A stretch of 7,563 bases of DNA from Pseudomonadota bacterium (GCA_003242525.1 QGUU01000105.1:1-7563), one strand, 5' to 3'. Positions 1 through 6,817 are shown, counted from the first letter of the stretch. The notes: a model not told the origin generated them from the letters alone. A program made the numbers and translations.

Positions 1-831
1 CATTTTCGTTTCCGGGGCCGAGGGGGCTGCGCTGCTAAACGGGTTAAGCTCGAAAGGGCGTCGACCAAGGCCGACATCGTGCTTGGCCTGGACACCAGCC
101 TGACTGCCGAGGCTAAGGCAACCGGCCTGTTCGCGCCCCACGGGCTTGCCCCGGAGGTCAAAGTTCCAGGCGGCTGGAGCGACGACACCTTCGTGCCCTA
201 TGACTACGGCTATTTCGCCGTCATCTACGACACTGAACAGGTGACGCAGCCGCCCGGGAGCCTGAAAGAGTTGGTCGAGGGCGATGCGTCGCAGAAGATC
301 GTGATTCAGGACCCGCGGACATCAACGCCGGGGCTTGGCCTGGTGCTGTGGATGAAGGCGGTCTATGGCGACAAGGCTGCCGATGCCTGGGCGAAGCTCA
401 AGGACCGGGTGCTTACCGTGACGCCGGGCTGGAGCGAGGCCTATGGGCTGTTCACAAAGGGCGAGGCACCCATGGTGCTGTCCTACACCACCTCGCCAGC
501 CTATCACATGATTGCGGAAAAGACGGAGCGCTACCAGGCGGCTTCCTTTGCCGAAGGCCATTACCTCCAGATCGAAGTGGCCGGCATCACTGCCAATGGC
601 GCGAAGAACCCCCTGTCGGCAAGGTTCATCTCCTTCATGACAGGCCCCGGCTTCCAGGATGCCATTCCCGAGACGAACTGGATGTTTCCTGCCGGCCGGA
701 CCGGCAAGCCGCTCGATCCCGCTTTCGACAAGCTGGTCAGGCCCGCGAAGACGCTGACGTTCAGCCAGGAGGAAGTCGCGCAGAACCGCAAGGCCTGGGT
801 GGACGAATGGCTTTCCGTAATGAGCAGGTGA
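1..831 (+). CDS. thiB: Thiamine/TPP ABC transporter substrate-binding protein ThiB (TbpA), 5'-partial with apparent frameshift
   Basis: Periplasmic binding protein that delivers thiamine or thiamine phosphates to ThiPQ. From about position 62 onward the protein follows E. coli ThiB closely, without gaps that I can see. Recognisable segments are ADIVLGLD (nt 70-93), [14 protein letters not shown] (175-216), DPRTSTPG (310-333), GWSEAYG (427-447) and SYTTSPAYH (481-507). The aromatic residues in the last two probably contribute to the thiamine pocket, as in the E. coli protein. The signal peptide and N-terminal lobe lie outside the window. Positions 2-58 continue the ThiB homology in a different frame ([11 protein letters not shown], matching E. 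coli EDGVSLLNRL), so one base appears to be missing near the GGG at 56-58. A GTG at 79 opens an uninterrupted 250-codon frame, but it falls inside the conserved VLGLD motif and is not the real start. Stop is TGA at 829-831. The gene is either a true frameshifted copy or an error at a sequence edge. Identity is near certain; intactness is not. Confidence 0.9.
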   Translation, partial: HFRFRGRGGCAAKRVKLERASTKADIVLGLDTSLTAEAKATGLFAPHGLAPEVKVPGGWSDDTFVPYDYGYFAVIYDTEQVTQPPGSLKELVEGDASQKIVIQDPRTSTPGLGLVLWMKAVYGDKAADAWAKLKDRVLTVTPGWSEAYGLFTKGEAPMVLSYTTSPAYHMIAEKTERYQAASFAEGHYLQIEVAGITANGAKNPLSARFISFMTGPGFQDAIPETNWMFPAGRTGKPLDPAFDKLVRPAKTLTFSQEEVAQNRKAWVDEWLSVMSR

Positions 832-837
832 GCAGGT
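822..837 (+). repeat. 8-bp tandem repeat GAGCAGGT x2 spanning the thiB stop and the thiP start
   Basis: Two exact copies of GAGCAGGT lie at 822-829 and 830-837, followed by GAG. The first copy supplies AGGTGA (826-831), part of an extended Shine-Dalgarno sequence, four bases before the GTG start of thiP at 836. It also holds the T of the thiB stop codon. The junction is therefore ribosome-binding site, stop and start compressed into about 17 bp, which fits translational coupling. Whether the duplication is recent or conserved cannot be told from one sequence. Confidence 0.6.
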
Positions 838-2491
838 GAGCCGGTCTTACGTGCCGCGCAACGGCTCGTACGTTGCCGGCATTTCGCGGAGCCGTGATGC
901 CCGGGTCACGGCCGGCCTGGCGGCGCTCGCCTTCATTGCGACCCTGATTGGCGGCGCATTGCTCGGCCTTGGCGTAGAGGGCGCCGGCAACATTGCGGGC
1001 GCCCTTGCGGCCTTCGACCCCTATCTTGTTCGCGTCGCCCGTTTCACCCTTTGGCAGGCGGCCCTTTCGACCCTGCTGTCGGTGTTGCCGGCGCTTTTTG
1101 TTGCGCGCGCTTTGGCGCGCCACCCCCGCTTTCCGGGCCGGGGCTTCATTCTGCAGCTCTTTGCCGTTCCGCTGGCGCTACCGGCCATCGTAGCGGCGCT
1201 CGGCGTGCTGGCGCTCTATGGCCGGGCGGGATATTTCGGAGGGCTCCTTTCCAGTCTTGGCGGCGGACAATGGCCAGGCATCTATGGCCTGTCCGGCATT
1301 CTTGTTGCGCATGTGTTCTTCAACCTGCCCCTGGCAACGCGGCTTTTCCTGGAAGCCCTTCAGGCGATTCCGGGCGACCAGTGGCGGCTGGCGAGCCAGC
1401 TTGGCATGAGCAATGTCGCGGCCTTCCGCTTTCTCGAATGGCCGGCGCTGCGTCAGGCCCTTCCCGGCGTGGCAGGGCTGGTCTTCATGCTTTGCGTCAC
1501 TTCCTTCACAATCGTTCTCACGCTAGGCGGCGGACCGGCGGCATCGACGCTGGAGGTGGCGATCTACCAGGCCCTGCGTTTCGATTTCGACCCGGCGCGT
1601 GCGGTGGCGCTCACGCTGCTTCAGGTTGCGCTTACCGCGGCTGTCGTTGCCTTCCTCGCACGGCTCGGTGCGGACATGACGGGCGATGCAAGCCTGCCCG
1701 TGGCGCCGCGGCGCTTTATCACCAGTTCCGCGGCAGGAACCGCGCTCGACGGAATGGTGATCCTGCTGGCGCTGGCCTTCGTTGCCGGGCCGATGCTGGC
1801 GACCGTGGCGGCGGGCCTTCGGGCGGATCTCTTGCGGCTCGCGGGAGAAGAGGCCGTACGCCGGGCCACCTTGACCAGCGTCGTCCTTGCCTTGTTGTCT
1901 GCGCTGCTGGCAGCCGTGCTGTCACTGTCATTGGCAATGGGACGCCGCGCGCTGATGCTCGAACGCCGGCGGCGGCCGGTGCTGGAGTTCCTGACCGGGA
2001 GCGGCACAAGCTTCGTGCTGGTCATACCGCCCATCGTCATCGGTGCCGGCTGGTTCCTGTTGTTGCGCCATTTGAGCGATGTCTTCGCCATTGCTCCCGT
2101 CATGGTGGTAACGGTCAATGCGGTCATGGCCATGCCCTTTGCGCTCCGCGCGGTGCAGCCGGCCTATGACGCAGCCAGCGAGCGGCACGAGAGGCTTTGC
2201 GCTCAACTGGGCATTTCTGGCTGGACGCGCCTCAGCCTTGTCGACTGGCCGGGGCTGCGTCGGCCCTTGGCTACGGCCTTCGCCTTCGCAATGGCGCTTT
2301 CTCTCGGCGATCTCGGCGTCATCGCGCTGTTCGGATCGGACACAGTGCAGACACTGCCCTATCTGCTGCTGGCGCGCATGGGAAGCTATCGCACCGAGGA
2401 CGCCGCGGGGCTGGCGCTGCTGCTGGGGGTTGTCTGCCTCGCACTGGTGCTCGTTGCCGATCGGCTCGGCCGGAGAGGGAAGGAAGCATGA
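836..2491 (+). CDS. thiP: Thiamine/TPP ABC transporter permease ThiP
   Basis: Inner-membrane permease of the thiamine importer. Like other ThiP proteins it is an internally duplicated permease of 551 residues (E. coli ThiP is about 536). Hydrophobic segments begin at about residues 24-47 and recur through both halves. Each half carries a cytoplasmic EAA-type loop that docks the ATPase: residues 173-205 ([19 protein letters not shown], then LEWPALR) and residues 447-475 ([18 protein letters not shown]). Other ThiP-like blocks are [12 protein letters not shown] (156-167), [18 protein letters not shown] (230-247) and the C-terminal [10 protein letters not shown] (491-500). The GTG start at 836 is chosen because it lies four bases after the thiB stop behind AGGTGA; a GTG at 851 has no comparable ribosome-binding site. 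Its stop overlaps the thiQ start as ATGA. No truncation or broken motif is visible. Confidence 0.95.
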   Translation: MSRSYVPRNGSYVAGISRSRDARVTAGLAALAFIATLIGGALLGLGVEGAGNIAGALAAFDPYLVRVARFTLWQAALSTLLSVLPALFVARALARHPRFPGRGFILQLFAVPLALPAIVAALGVLALYGRAGYFGGLLSSLGGGQWPGIYGLSGILVAHVFFNLPLATRLFLEALQAIPGDQWRLASQLGMSNVAAFRFLEWPALRQALPGVAGLVFMLCVTSFTIVLTLGGGPAASTLEVAIYQALRFDFDPARAVALTLLQVALTAAVVAFLARLGADMTGDASLPVAPRRFITSSAAGTALDGMVILLALAFVAGPMLATVAAGLRADLLRLAGEEAVRRATLTSVVLALLSALLAAVLSLSLAMGRRALMLERRRRPVLEFLTGSGTSFVLVIPPIVIGAGWFLLLRHLSDVFAIAPVMVVTVNAVMAMPFALRAVQPAYDAASERHERLCAQLGISGWTRLSLVDWPGLRRPLATAFAFAMALSLGDLGVIALFGSDTVQTLPYLLLARMGSYRTEDAAGLALLLGVVCLALVLVADRLGRRGKEA

Positions 2492-3255
2492 GCGAGGCAA
2501 GGACCGCACGGGGCGCAGCCGTACAGCTAGAAACTGTCACATTCGGCTATGGCGAGGTCGGCTTCTCGTTCGACGTCACATTCGCCGCCGGCAAGATCAC
2601 GGCGGTGATGGGGCCGAGCGGCTCGGGAAAGTCGACGCTGCTCAATCTTGTCGCCGGCTTCGAGACTCCGGCTTCCGGCCGGGTGAGGATCGGGGGCAAA
2701 GATGTCACCGAAGCGCCGCCTGCGGCACGGCCGGTCTCTATGGTGTTCCAGGAAAACAATCTTTTTGCCCATCTGACGGTGGAACAGAATGTCGGGCTTG
2801 GCCGCTCGCCTTCCCTGCGTCTTTCGAGCGGTGACCGTGCAGACATTGCGGCCGCTCTTGCCCGCACAGGATTGGCGGGCAAGGAAGGACGTCTGCCGCG
2901 GGAGCTTTCCGGCGGGGAGCGCCAGCGGGTAGCGCTGTCGCGGGTCCTGGTGCGCAGACAGCCCGTTCTGCTGCTTGACGAGCCTTTCGCCTCGCTCGGC
3001 CCCTCCTTGCGCACTGACATGCTGGACCTACTTTGCGCGCTTCATGCGGAACAGGGCATGACGGTGCTTTTCGTAACCCACCAGCCGGCGGACGCCAAAC
3101 GGGTTGCGGATGACGTGGTTTTCCTTGAAAACGGGCGTGTTGCCGTCGCCGGTCCGGCCTCGAAATTCTTCGACGGGTCTGGACCTGAAGCATTTCAACG
3201 CTATATCGGCGCCGATAGCGACCGATCACAGGATTTTGCCCGCAAGCGGACATAA
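2488..3255 (+). CDS. thiQ: Thiamine/TPP ABC transporter ATP-binding protein ThiQ
   Basis: Cytoplasmic ATPase that powers ThiP. The 255-residue protein has the full ABC set in order: Walker A GPSGSGKS (42-49), Q-loop Gln88 in VFQENN, signature LSGGERQR (140-147), Walker B VLLLDEP (160-166) and switch histidine His198 in FVTHQ. The D-loop reads FASLGPSLR, with Gly where E. coli ThiQ has Asp (SALDPALR); catalysis should still be possible because Walker B Asp164 and Glu165 are present. The ATG at 2488 overlaps the thiP stop by 4 bp and sits behind a purine-rich ribosome-binding stretch (2472-2486, including AGGGAAGGA), so the two are probably translationally coupled. A longer in-frame opening back to 2197 lies inside thiP and lacks ABC homology, so it is not used. 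The tail after about residue 240 is hydrophilic and poorly conserved. The assignment to thiamine rests on the operon more than on the ATPase itself. Confidence 0.94.
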   Translation: MSEARTARGAAVQLETVTFGYGEVGFSFDVTFAAGKITAVMGPSGSGKSTLLNLVAGFETPASGRVRIGGKDVTEAPPAARPVSMVFQENNLFAHLTVEQNVGLGRSPSLRLSSGDRADIAAALARTGLAGKEGRLPRELSGGERQRVALSRVLVRRQPVLLLDEPFASLGPSLRTDMLDLLCALHAEQGMTVLFVTHQPADAKRVADDVVFLENGRVAVAGPASKFFDGSGPEAFQRYIGADSDRSQDFARKRT

Positions 3256-3267
3256 TTAAAGGTCAAA

Positions 3268-3291
3268 CAGCGGCAGGGAATCGTGCCGCTG
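3268..3291 (+). terminator. Perfect 8-bp stem-loop after thiQ, possible weak terminator
   Basis: CAGCGGCA (3268-3275) pairs exactly with TGCCGCTG (3284-3291) around the 8-base loop GGGAATCG. It starts 13 bp after the thiQ stop and is followed by ATTTGC, a poor U-tract. It could end or attenuate thiBPQ transcription, or protect the 3' end of the mRNA. Without a U-run, intrinsic termination is uncertain and read-through into the protease gene is possible. Confidence 0.35.
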
Positions 3292-3308
3292 ATTTGCAGC
3301 GACGAATC

Positions 3309-3315
3309 AGGAAGG
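3309..3315 (+). promoter_or_regulatory. Candidate ribosome-binding site AGGAAGG for the M48 protease gene
   Basis: AGGAAGG directly precedes the ATG at 3316, with AGGA three bases from the start codon. Spacing is short but the match is the best among the three candidate starts (GTG 3283, ATG 3316, ATG 3352), so it tips the choice to 3316. Confidence 0.4.
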
Positions 3316-4818
3316 ATGCCTCGTCTGGCAAAAGCTGCCGACATAGCTGACATGCCACGGTGGGCGCGCTTCAGCGTGCTGGCCGGTCTCGTCGCGCTCG
3401 CGGCTTGTCAGACAGGGATGCCAGGGACGGTCGCGGAATCCGGCTTCCAGCCCTCTGACAGGCCAGTCACAGTCGACAATTTCTCCGCCAACAGCAGACT
3501 TGCCGAGCTCGCAAGGGCCCAGCATCCGCGCATATTGGCGACTTATGGCGGAGAATATTCCGACCCGAAGCTGGAGCGCATGGTCGCCAAGGTGGTGGGC
3601 AGCCTTACGACGGTGTCGGCCAACCCGACGCAGACCTATCGCATCACGATCCTGAATTCGCCCAACGTCAACGCCTTCGCTTTGCCCGGGGGCTATCTCT
3701 ACATCACACGCGGCCTGTTGGCGTTGGCCAATGATTCGTCCGAACTGGCGGCCGTCATCGCACATGAGATGGGCCACGTGACGGCGAACCACGGCCTTGC
3801 ACGCCAGAAGCTGGAAGCGGAGGAAGGTCTTGCCACGAAGGTCGTGTCCGACGTGCTGGGCGACAGCCCGGTCGCCAAGGCCGCCCTGATCCGCAACAAG
3901 CTGAGACTTGCGCAGTTCTCGCGTAACCAGGAGCTGGAAGCTGATGCCATGGGTATCAAATCTGTCGGCGAGGCAGGCTACGATCCCTATGCAGCCGGGC
4001 GCTTCCTGCAGTCCATGTCGGCCTATACGGATTTCCGCTCAGTGAGCGGCGCCACCGACGCCAGCCTCGATTTCCTGGCCTCCCATCCCAACACGCCGCA
4101 GCGTATAGAACTGGCGCAACGCCATGCCCGCAACTTCGGCCCTCCCGGAATCGGCAGGCGCGACCGGGATTCATACCTGGCCGGCATAGACGGCCTGCTC
4201 TTTGGCGATACGCCGGACGAAGGCTATGTGCGTGGCAACACCTTCCTTCACCCCAAGCTGGGTATCGCCTTTTCCGTGCCGAACGGATTCGTCATCGACA
4301 ATTCGGCCACGGCGGTAACTGCTACCGGACCCGGCGACATGGCCGTGCGGTTCGACGGGGTACAGCTGGATCCCAACCGGTCGCTGACGGACTATATCCG
4401 CAGCGGCTGGGTCGCAGGGCTCGACGATGCCAGCGTCCGGCAGACAATTATCAACGGCAATGAGGCAGCGACGGCGGAAGCTCGCGCCGATGGCTGGCGG
4501 TTTTCGATCACCGTGATTCGCGCCGGTGCCCAGGCCTACCGTCTGCTGACAGCGGCGCCTGCGGCGAGCGGGTCCCTCAGCCAGGTCGCGGGGGCAGTCA
4601 GCGGCTCGTTCCGTGTGCTCAGCGATGCGGAAAAGGCGTCGCTCAAGCCCTTGCGCATCCGTGTCGTCACCGTGCGGCCAGGCGATACGATGGGCTCGCT
4701 CGCAGCCCAAATGATGGGGGTGGACCGTAAGCTGGACCTCTTCAAGGTGATCAATGCGATCGGCCCGGCCGGCAACGTGTCCGCCGGCGACAAGGTGAAG
4801 ATCGTCACCGACAGGTAG
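3316..4818 (+). CDS. M48-family zinc metalloprotease, predicted lipoprotein, with LysM-like C-terminus
   Basis: Predicted envelope peptidase of 500 residues from the ATG at 3316. The N-terminus has a hydrophobic stretch ending in the lipobox LAAC (Cys31). Starting instead at ATG 3352 would give a compact 18-residue lipoprotein signal, which is a real alternative. The GTG at 3283 is less likely because it lies within the hairpin after thiQ. The peptidase core carries FALPGGYLYITRGLL (about 121-135), the zinc motif HEMGH (150-154) and NQELEAD with the third ligand Glu206 and Asp210 in the usual ExxxD arrangement, so it should be active. A middle region (about 298-440) has no fold that I recognise. 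The C-terminal segment (about 450-497: VRPGDTMGSLAAQM, then SAGDKVKIV) resembles LysM, suggesting peptidoglycan contact. The family includes BepA-like envelope quality-control proteases, but the substrate here is unknown. Gln follows the lipid-bearing Cys, consistent with outer-membrane sorting. It is convergent with the sigma-factor gene. Confidence 0.87.
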   Translation: MPRLAKAADIADMPRWARFSVLAGLVALAACQTGMPGTVAESGFQPSDRPVTVDNFSANSRLAELARAQHPRILATYGGEYSDPKLERMVAKVVGSLTTVSANPTQTYRITILNSPNVNAFALPGGYLYITRGLLALANDSSELAAVIAHEMGHVTANHGLARQKLEAEEGLATKVVSDVLGDSPVAKAALIRNKLRLAQFSRNQELEADAMGIKSVGEAGYDPYAAGRFLQSMSAYTDFRSVSGATDASLDFLASHPNTPQRIELAQRHARNFGPPGIGRRDRDSYLAGIDGLLFGDTPDEGYVRGNTFLHPKLGIAFSVPNGFVIDNSATAVTATGPGDMAVRFDGVQLDPNRSLTDYIRSGWVAGLDDASVRQTIINGNEAATAEARADGWRFSITVIRAGAQAYRLLTAAPAASGSLSQVAGAVSGSFRVLSDAEKASLKPLRIRVVTVRPGDTMGSLAAQMMGVDRKLDLFKVINAIGPAGNVSAGDKVKIVTDR

Positions 4819-4825
4819 GACGCAG

Positions 4826-5689
4826 CTAGGCGGCCGTTGCCAGGAACTCCGGATTCTGCCGGATTAGGGCGGCCTTGAGCTTCTCCATGGCCCGCGCCTC
4901 GATCTGGCGCACACGCTCCTTGGAGATGCCGAGCGCCAGGCCCAGTTCCTCCAGCGTCGCTCCCTCTTCCCTCAGGCGTCGCTGCTTGATGATCCTGAGC
5001 TCGCGGTCGTTGAGAGCGGAAAGTGCCGAGTTGAGCCAGCAGGCGCGGCGTTCCAGATCTATCAGCTCGCCGACCACTTCGTCCGGGAGAGGTTCGCCAT
5101 CGACGAGGAAATCCTGCCGTTCGGCAGAGCCGCTTTCATCTGCAAGCGGCGCGTTGAGCGAGGAGTCGGGCGCCGAAAGTCGCGAGTCCATCATGGCCAC
5201 ATCGGCTTCGGGCACGCCGAGAGCGGCCGAAACCTCCTTGTAAAGCGCGTCTCCAGACAGTGACTCGGTGCCGTTGGCGAGCCGTGCACGCAGCCGGCGG
5301 AGGTTGAAGAACAACGCCTTCTGGGAAGACGAGGTGCCGCCGCGTACGATCGACCAGTTGCGCAGGATGTAATCCTGCATCGAAGCGCGGATCCACCAGG
5401 TGGCATAGGTCGAGAAACGAACGCCCCGTTCCGGCTCGAAGCGGGCGGCGGCCTCCAGCAGGCCAACATGGCCCTCCTGCACGAGATCGCTCACCGGCAA
5501 GCCGAAATGACGGAATTTCGTGGCCATGGCGATGACCAGCCGCATGTGCGAGAGCGTAATCCGATTGAGCGCCTGCTGGTCATGCTTGTCCCGCCAGCGC
5601 TCCGCCAGATCGCGCTCCTCGTCCCGCTTGAGATAGGGCGCCCTCATCGCTGCGCGGACGAAGCGACGTCCAGCAGTGTCCTGCATCAT
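4826..5689 (-). CDS. rpoH2: RNA polymerase sigma-32-family factor, RpoH2-like
   Basis: Alternative sigma factor that directs RNA polymerase to heat-shock or oxidative-stress promoters. In its 287 residues, region 2 is clear: DLVQEGHVGLLEAAARFEPERG (68-89, core binding, cited here in short form as DLVQEG to EPERG) and FSTYATWWIRASMQDYILR (92-110, promoter -10 recognition and melting). The RpoH box follows as SSQKALFFNLRRLRA (121-135), which separates it from RpoD and RpoS. Region 4 has the helix-turn-helix LGISKERVRQIEARAMEKL (253-271). The SIVRGGTSSSQKALFF version looks like alphaproteobacterial RpoH2 rather than RpoH1; that subgroup call is by memory and less certain than the family. Two ATGs stand in tandem (5689, 5686). 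The first is preferred because AAAGGAG (5705-5699) lies nine bases upstream. An EcfG-type promoter lies about 85-110 bp upstream of the start. Confidence 0.92.
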   Translation of the reverse strand: MMQDTAGRRFVRAAMRAPYLKRDEERDLAERWRDKHDQQALNRITLSHMRLVIAMATKFRHFGLPVSDLVQEGHVGLLEAAARFEPERGVRFSTYATWWIRASMQDYILRNWSIVRGGTSSSQKALFFNLRRLRARLANGTESLSGDALYKEVSAALGVPEADVAMMDSRLSAPDSSLNAPLADESGSAERQDFLVDGEPLPDEVVGELIDLERRACWLNSALSALNDRELRIIKQRRLREEGATLEELGLALGISKERVRQIEARAMEKLKAALIRQNPEFLATAA

Positions 5690-5698
5690 CCCCTGGAG

Positions 5699-5705
5699 CT
5701 CCTTT
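5699..5705 (-). promoter_or_regulatory. Ribosome-binding site AAAGGAG of rpoH2
   Basis: On the minus strand AAAGGAG is nine bases before the ATG at 5689 and twelve before the ATG at 5686. It favours the first of the two adjacent start codons. Confidence 0.65.
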
Positions 5706-5772
5706 CAAGGCCGAACTCGCAATGCGCATGGCGGCAGTTGAAACTTGTCCTCCGCGCCCTACAACGGCTTAG

Positions 5773-5797
5773 AACGATGCAGGCAGGAAAACGTTCC
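5773..5797 (-). promoter_or_regulatory. EcfG (general stress sigma)-type promoter upstream of rpoH2
   Basis: On the minus strand GGAAC (5797-5793) and CGTT (5776-5773) are separated by exactly 16 bases, matching the known EcfG/RpoE2 consensus of GGAAC, 16-17 bases, CGTT. Transcription would begin near 5766 and leave a 5' leader of about 75 bases before the ATG at 5689. Rhizobial rpoH2 genes are known targets of EcfG-type sigma factors, so motif and context agree. No experimental support is available from the sequence alone. Confidence 0.7.
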
Positions 5798-5938
5798 GCC
5801 GGCGTATGCTCTTTGCCGCCAGGGGCATGGGGCATTGCGGGAACCGCGCTTTGTGAGAACCTCGTTCCGGGAACTGGCCGCTTTTGAAATTCCATTCCTT
5901 AAATTGCGGCAGGACTTCTGCCACATTCCACGCCACGC

Positions 5939-5963
5939 GCCGGCCGGATGCCGGCTTTATCCG
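5939..5963 (+). other. Two mutually exclusive small hairpins just before the tcyJ ribosome-binding site
   Basis: GCCGGC (5939-5944) can pair with GCCGGC (5950-5955). Alternatively CGGAT (5945-5949) can pair with ATCCG (5959-5963). The two share bases and cannot form together. The second ends one base before AGGA (5965-5968), the ribosome-binding site of the gene starting at 5977. A role in translation control is possible but unsupported, since such short GC-rich pairings arise easily by chance. Confidence 0.3.
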
Positions 5964-5976
5964 CAGGATTACCGAC

Positions 5977-6750
5977 ATGAAAAGGATACTCACCTTTCTC
6001 GCCGCAGGTGCGCTTTCGCTGCTCGCGATTGCCCCGAGCCGCGCGGGGGCCGACCTCGACAACATCAAGCAGTCCGGCGTCTTCCGCATCGGCACGGAGG
6101 GAACCTATGCGCCCTTCACCTTCCATGACGCGAACAACCAACTCGTCGGCTTCGACGTCGAAATAGGTCGCGAGGTTGCCAAGCGGCTTGGTGTCGAAGC
6201 CCAGTTCCTGGAGGGCAAGTGGGACGGCCTGATCGCCGGTCTGGATGCCAACCGCTACGACGCGGTCATCAACCAGGTCGGCATTACCGAGGAGCGCAAG
6301 CAGAAATATGACTTCTCCGATCCCTACATCGCCTCCAAGGCCGTGCTGATCGTGAAGGGCGACAATGAGGACATCAAGGACTTTGCCGATCTAAAGGGCA
6401 AGAAGGCGGCACAATCATTGACATCGAACTTCGGCAAGCTGGCCCAAAGCAATGGTGCCGAACTGGTTGGCACCGATGGTTTCGACCAGTCGATCCAGCT
6501 CGTGCTCACCGGGCGGGCCGACGCCACCATCAATGACAGCCTGTCCTTCTACGACTTCAAGAAGCAGAAGCCGGATGCCGACGTGAAGATCGCCGCGCAG
6601 CAGGAGAACGCCGATTATTCGGGCATCATCGTGCGCAAGGGCGATCCGGAGCTGGTTGCGGCCATCAACAAGGCGCTTGAGGAGATCAAGGCCGACGGCA
6701 CCTACAAGAGAATCTCGGAAACCTATTTCGGCCAGGACGTCTCGCAGTAG
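5977..6750 (+). CDS. tcyJ: Cystine-type polar amino acid ABC transporter substrate-binding protein (TcyJ/FliY-like)
   Basis: Periplasmic binding protein of the amino acid-binding family 3 (SBP_bac_3), 257 residues. A Sec signal peptide (MKRILTFLAAGALSLLAIAP) ends near residue 23-25, with cleavage at about SRA or AGA. The mature part follows E. coli FliY/TcyJ: EGTYAPFTF (41-49), GFDVEIGREVAKRLGVEA (58-75), KWDGLIAGLD (81-90), VINQVGITEERKQKYDFSDPY (97-117, a hallmark run cited by its ends). Arg107 and the Asp-rich hinge regions typical of the family are present, and the second lobe has ADATINDSLSF (181-191). Cystine is the best substrate guess, but related amino acids are possible because the family's specificity is hard to read. 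ATG at 5977 is chosen for AGGA (5965-5968) eight bases before it and for the clean signal peptide. A longer frame from 5884 would put 31 unrelated residues before the signal. Confidence 0.9.
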   Translation: MKRILTFLAAGALSLLAIAPSRAGADLDNIKQSGVFRIGTEGTYAPFTFHDANNQLVGFDVEIGREVAKRLGVEAQFLEGKWDGLIAGLDANRYDAVINQVGITEERKQKYDFSDPYIASKAVLIVKGDNEDIKDFADLKGKKAAQSLTSNFGKLAQSNGAELVGTDGFDQSIQLVLTGRADATINDSLSFYDFKKQKPDADVKIAAQQENADYSGIIVRKGDPELVAAINKALEEIKADGTYKRISETYFGQDVSQ

Positions 6751-6763
6751 CGGGCTTTCCGGG

Positions 6764-6779
6764 CGGGCCCATTTGCCCG
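6764..6779 (+). other. Small stem-loop downstream of tcyJ
   Basis: CGGGC (6764-6768) pairs with GCCCG (6775-6779) around CCATTT, 13 bp after the tcyJ stop. It lacks a U-tract. It may add to 3'-end protection of tcyJ mRNA together with the larger hairpin that follows, but it is short enough to be chance in GC-rich DNA. Confidence 0.3.
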
Positions 6780-6785
6780 TAGTTT

Positions 6786-6817
6786 GAGCGGCGTGCCGGT
6801 TTCCGGCCGCCGCTTTT
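6786..6817 (+). terminator. Strong stem-loop with short U-tract between tcyJ and tcyL (attenuator or partial terminator)
   Basis: AGCGGCG (6787-6793) pairs with CGCCGCT (6808-6814), and GCCGG (6795-6799) pairs with CCGGC (6803-6807) over a TTT loop. The result is a 12-bp, almost wholly GC stem with one bulged T (6794). It is followed by T residues to 6817, a U-tract of only about four. It lies in the 109-bp gap inside an apparent operon. Partial termination or 3'-end protection here would raise binding protein over permease, a common arrangement in ABC importer operons. The role is inferred; the stem itself is seen. Confidence 0.65.

Larger units (their letters stand above)
5690..5976. other. 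Divergent intergenic region between rpoH2 and the cystine transporter operon
   Basis: About 287 bp without a supportable gene; the open frames here lack homology and ribosome-binding sites. It carries the rpoH2 ribosome-binding site, an EcfG-type promoter motif directed at rpoH2, and small hairpins at 5908-5922 (GGCAG/CTGCC) and 5939-5955 near the start of the binding-protein gene. No convincing housekeeping -35/-10 pair was found for the rightward operon; TTGTCC (5745-5750) with TTAGAA 18 bases on is the best and is weak. Confidence 0.6.

Noticed and set aside
53..59. AAAGGGC as a programmed -1 frameshift site in thiB
   Set aside because: The incoming reading phase is AAA GGG C rather than A AAG GGC, no stimulatory structure is evident just downstream, and ThiB is not known to use frameshifting.
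1051..2169. Long + strand open frame of 372 codons overlapping thiP
   Set aside because: It is out of frame with thiP, has Arg/Gly/Ala/Cys-rich composition typical of a shadow frame in GC-rich DNA, and shows no recognisable motif.
3251..3256. CATAAT as a -10 element for the M48 protease gene
   Set aside because: No acceptable -35 lies 16-18 bases upstream (the sequence there is ACAGGA), so a promoter cannot be supported.
3283..3315. GTG at 3283 as the start of the M48 protease
   Set aside because: It falls at the loop-stem edge of the hairpin after thiQ and adds residues ahead of an already long signal peptide; the ATGs at 3316 and 3352 are better.
4844..4867. Direct repeat of CCGGATT near the 3' end of rpoH2
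   Set aside because: It lies within the coding sequence, is only two 7-bp copies three bases apart, and has no partner element; chance is sufficient.
5468..5887. 139-codon + strand open frame across the rpoH2 start and the intergenic region
   Set aside because: Its first half is antisense to conserved sigma-factor codons, it has no ribosome-binding site, and its product resembles nothing I recognise.
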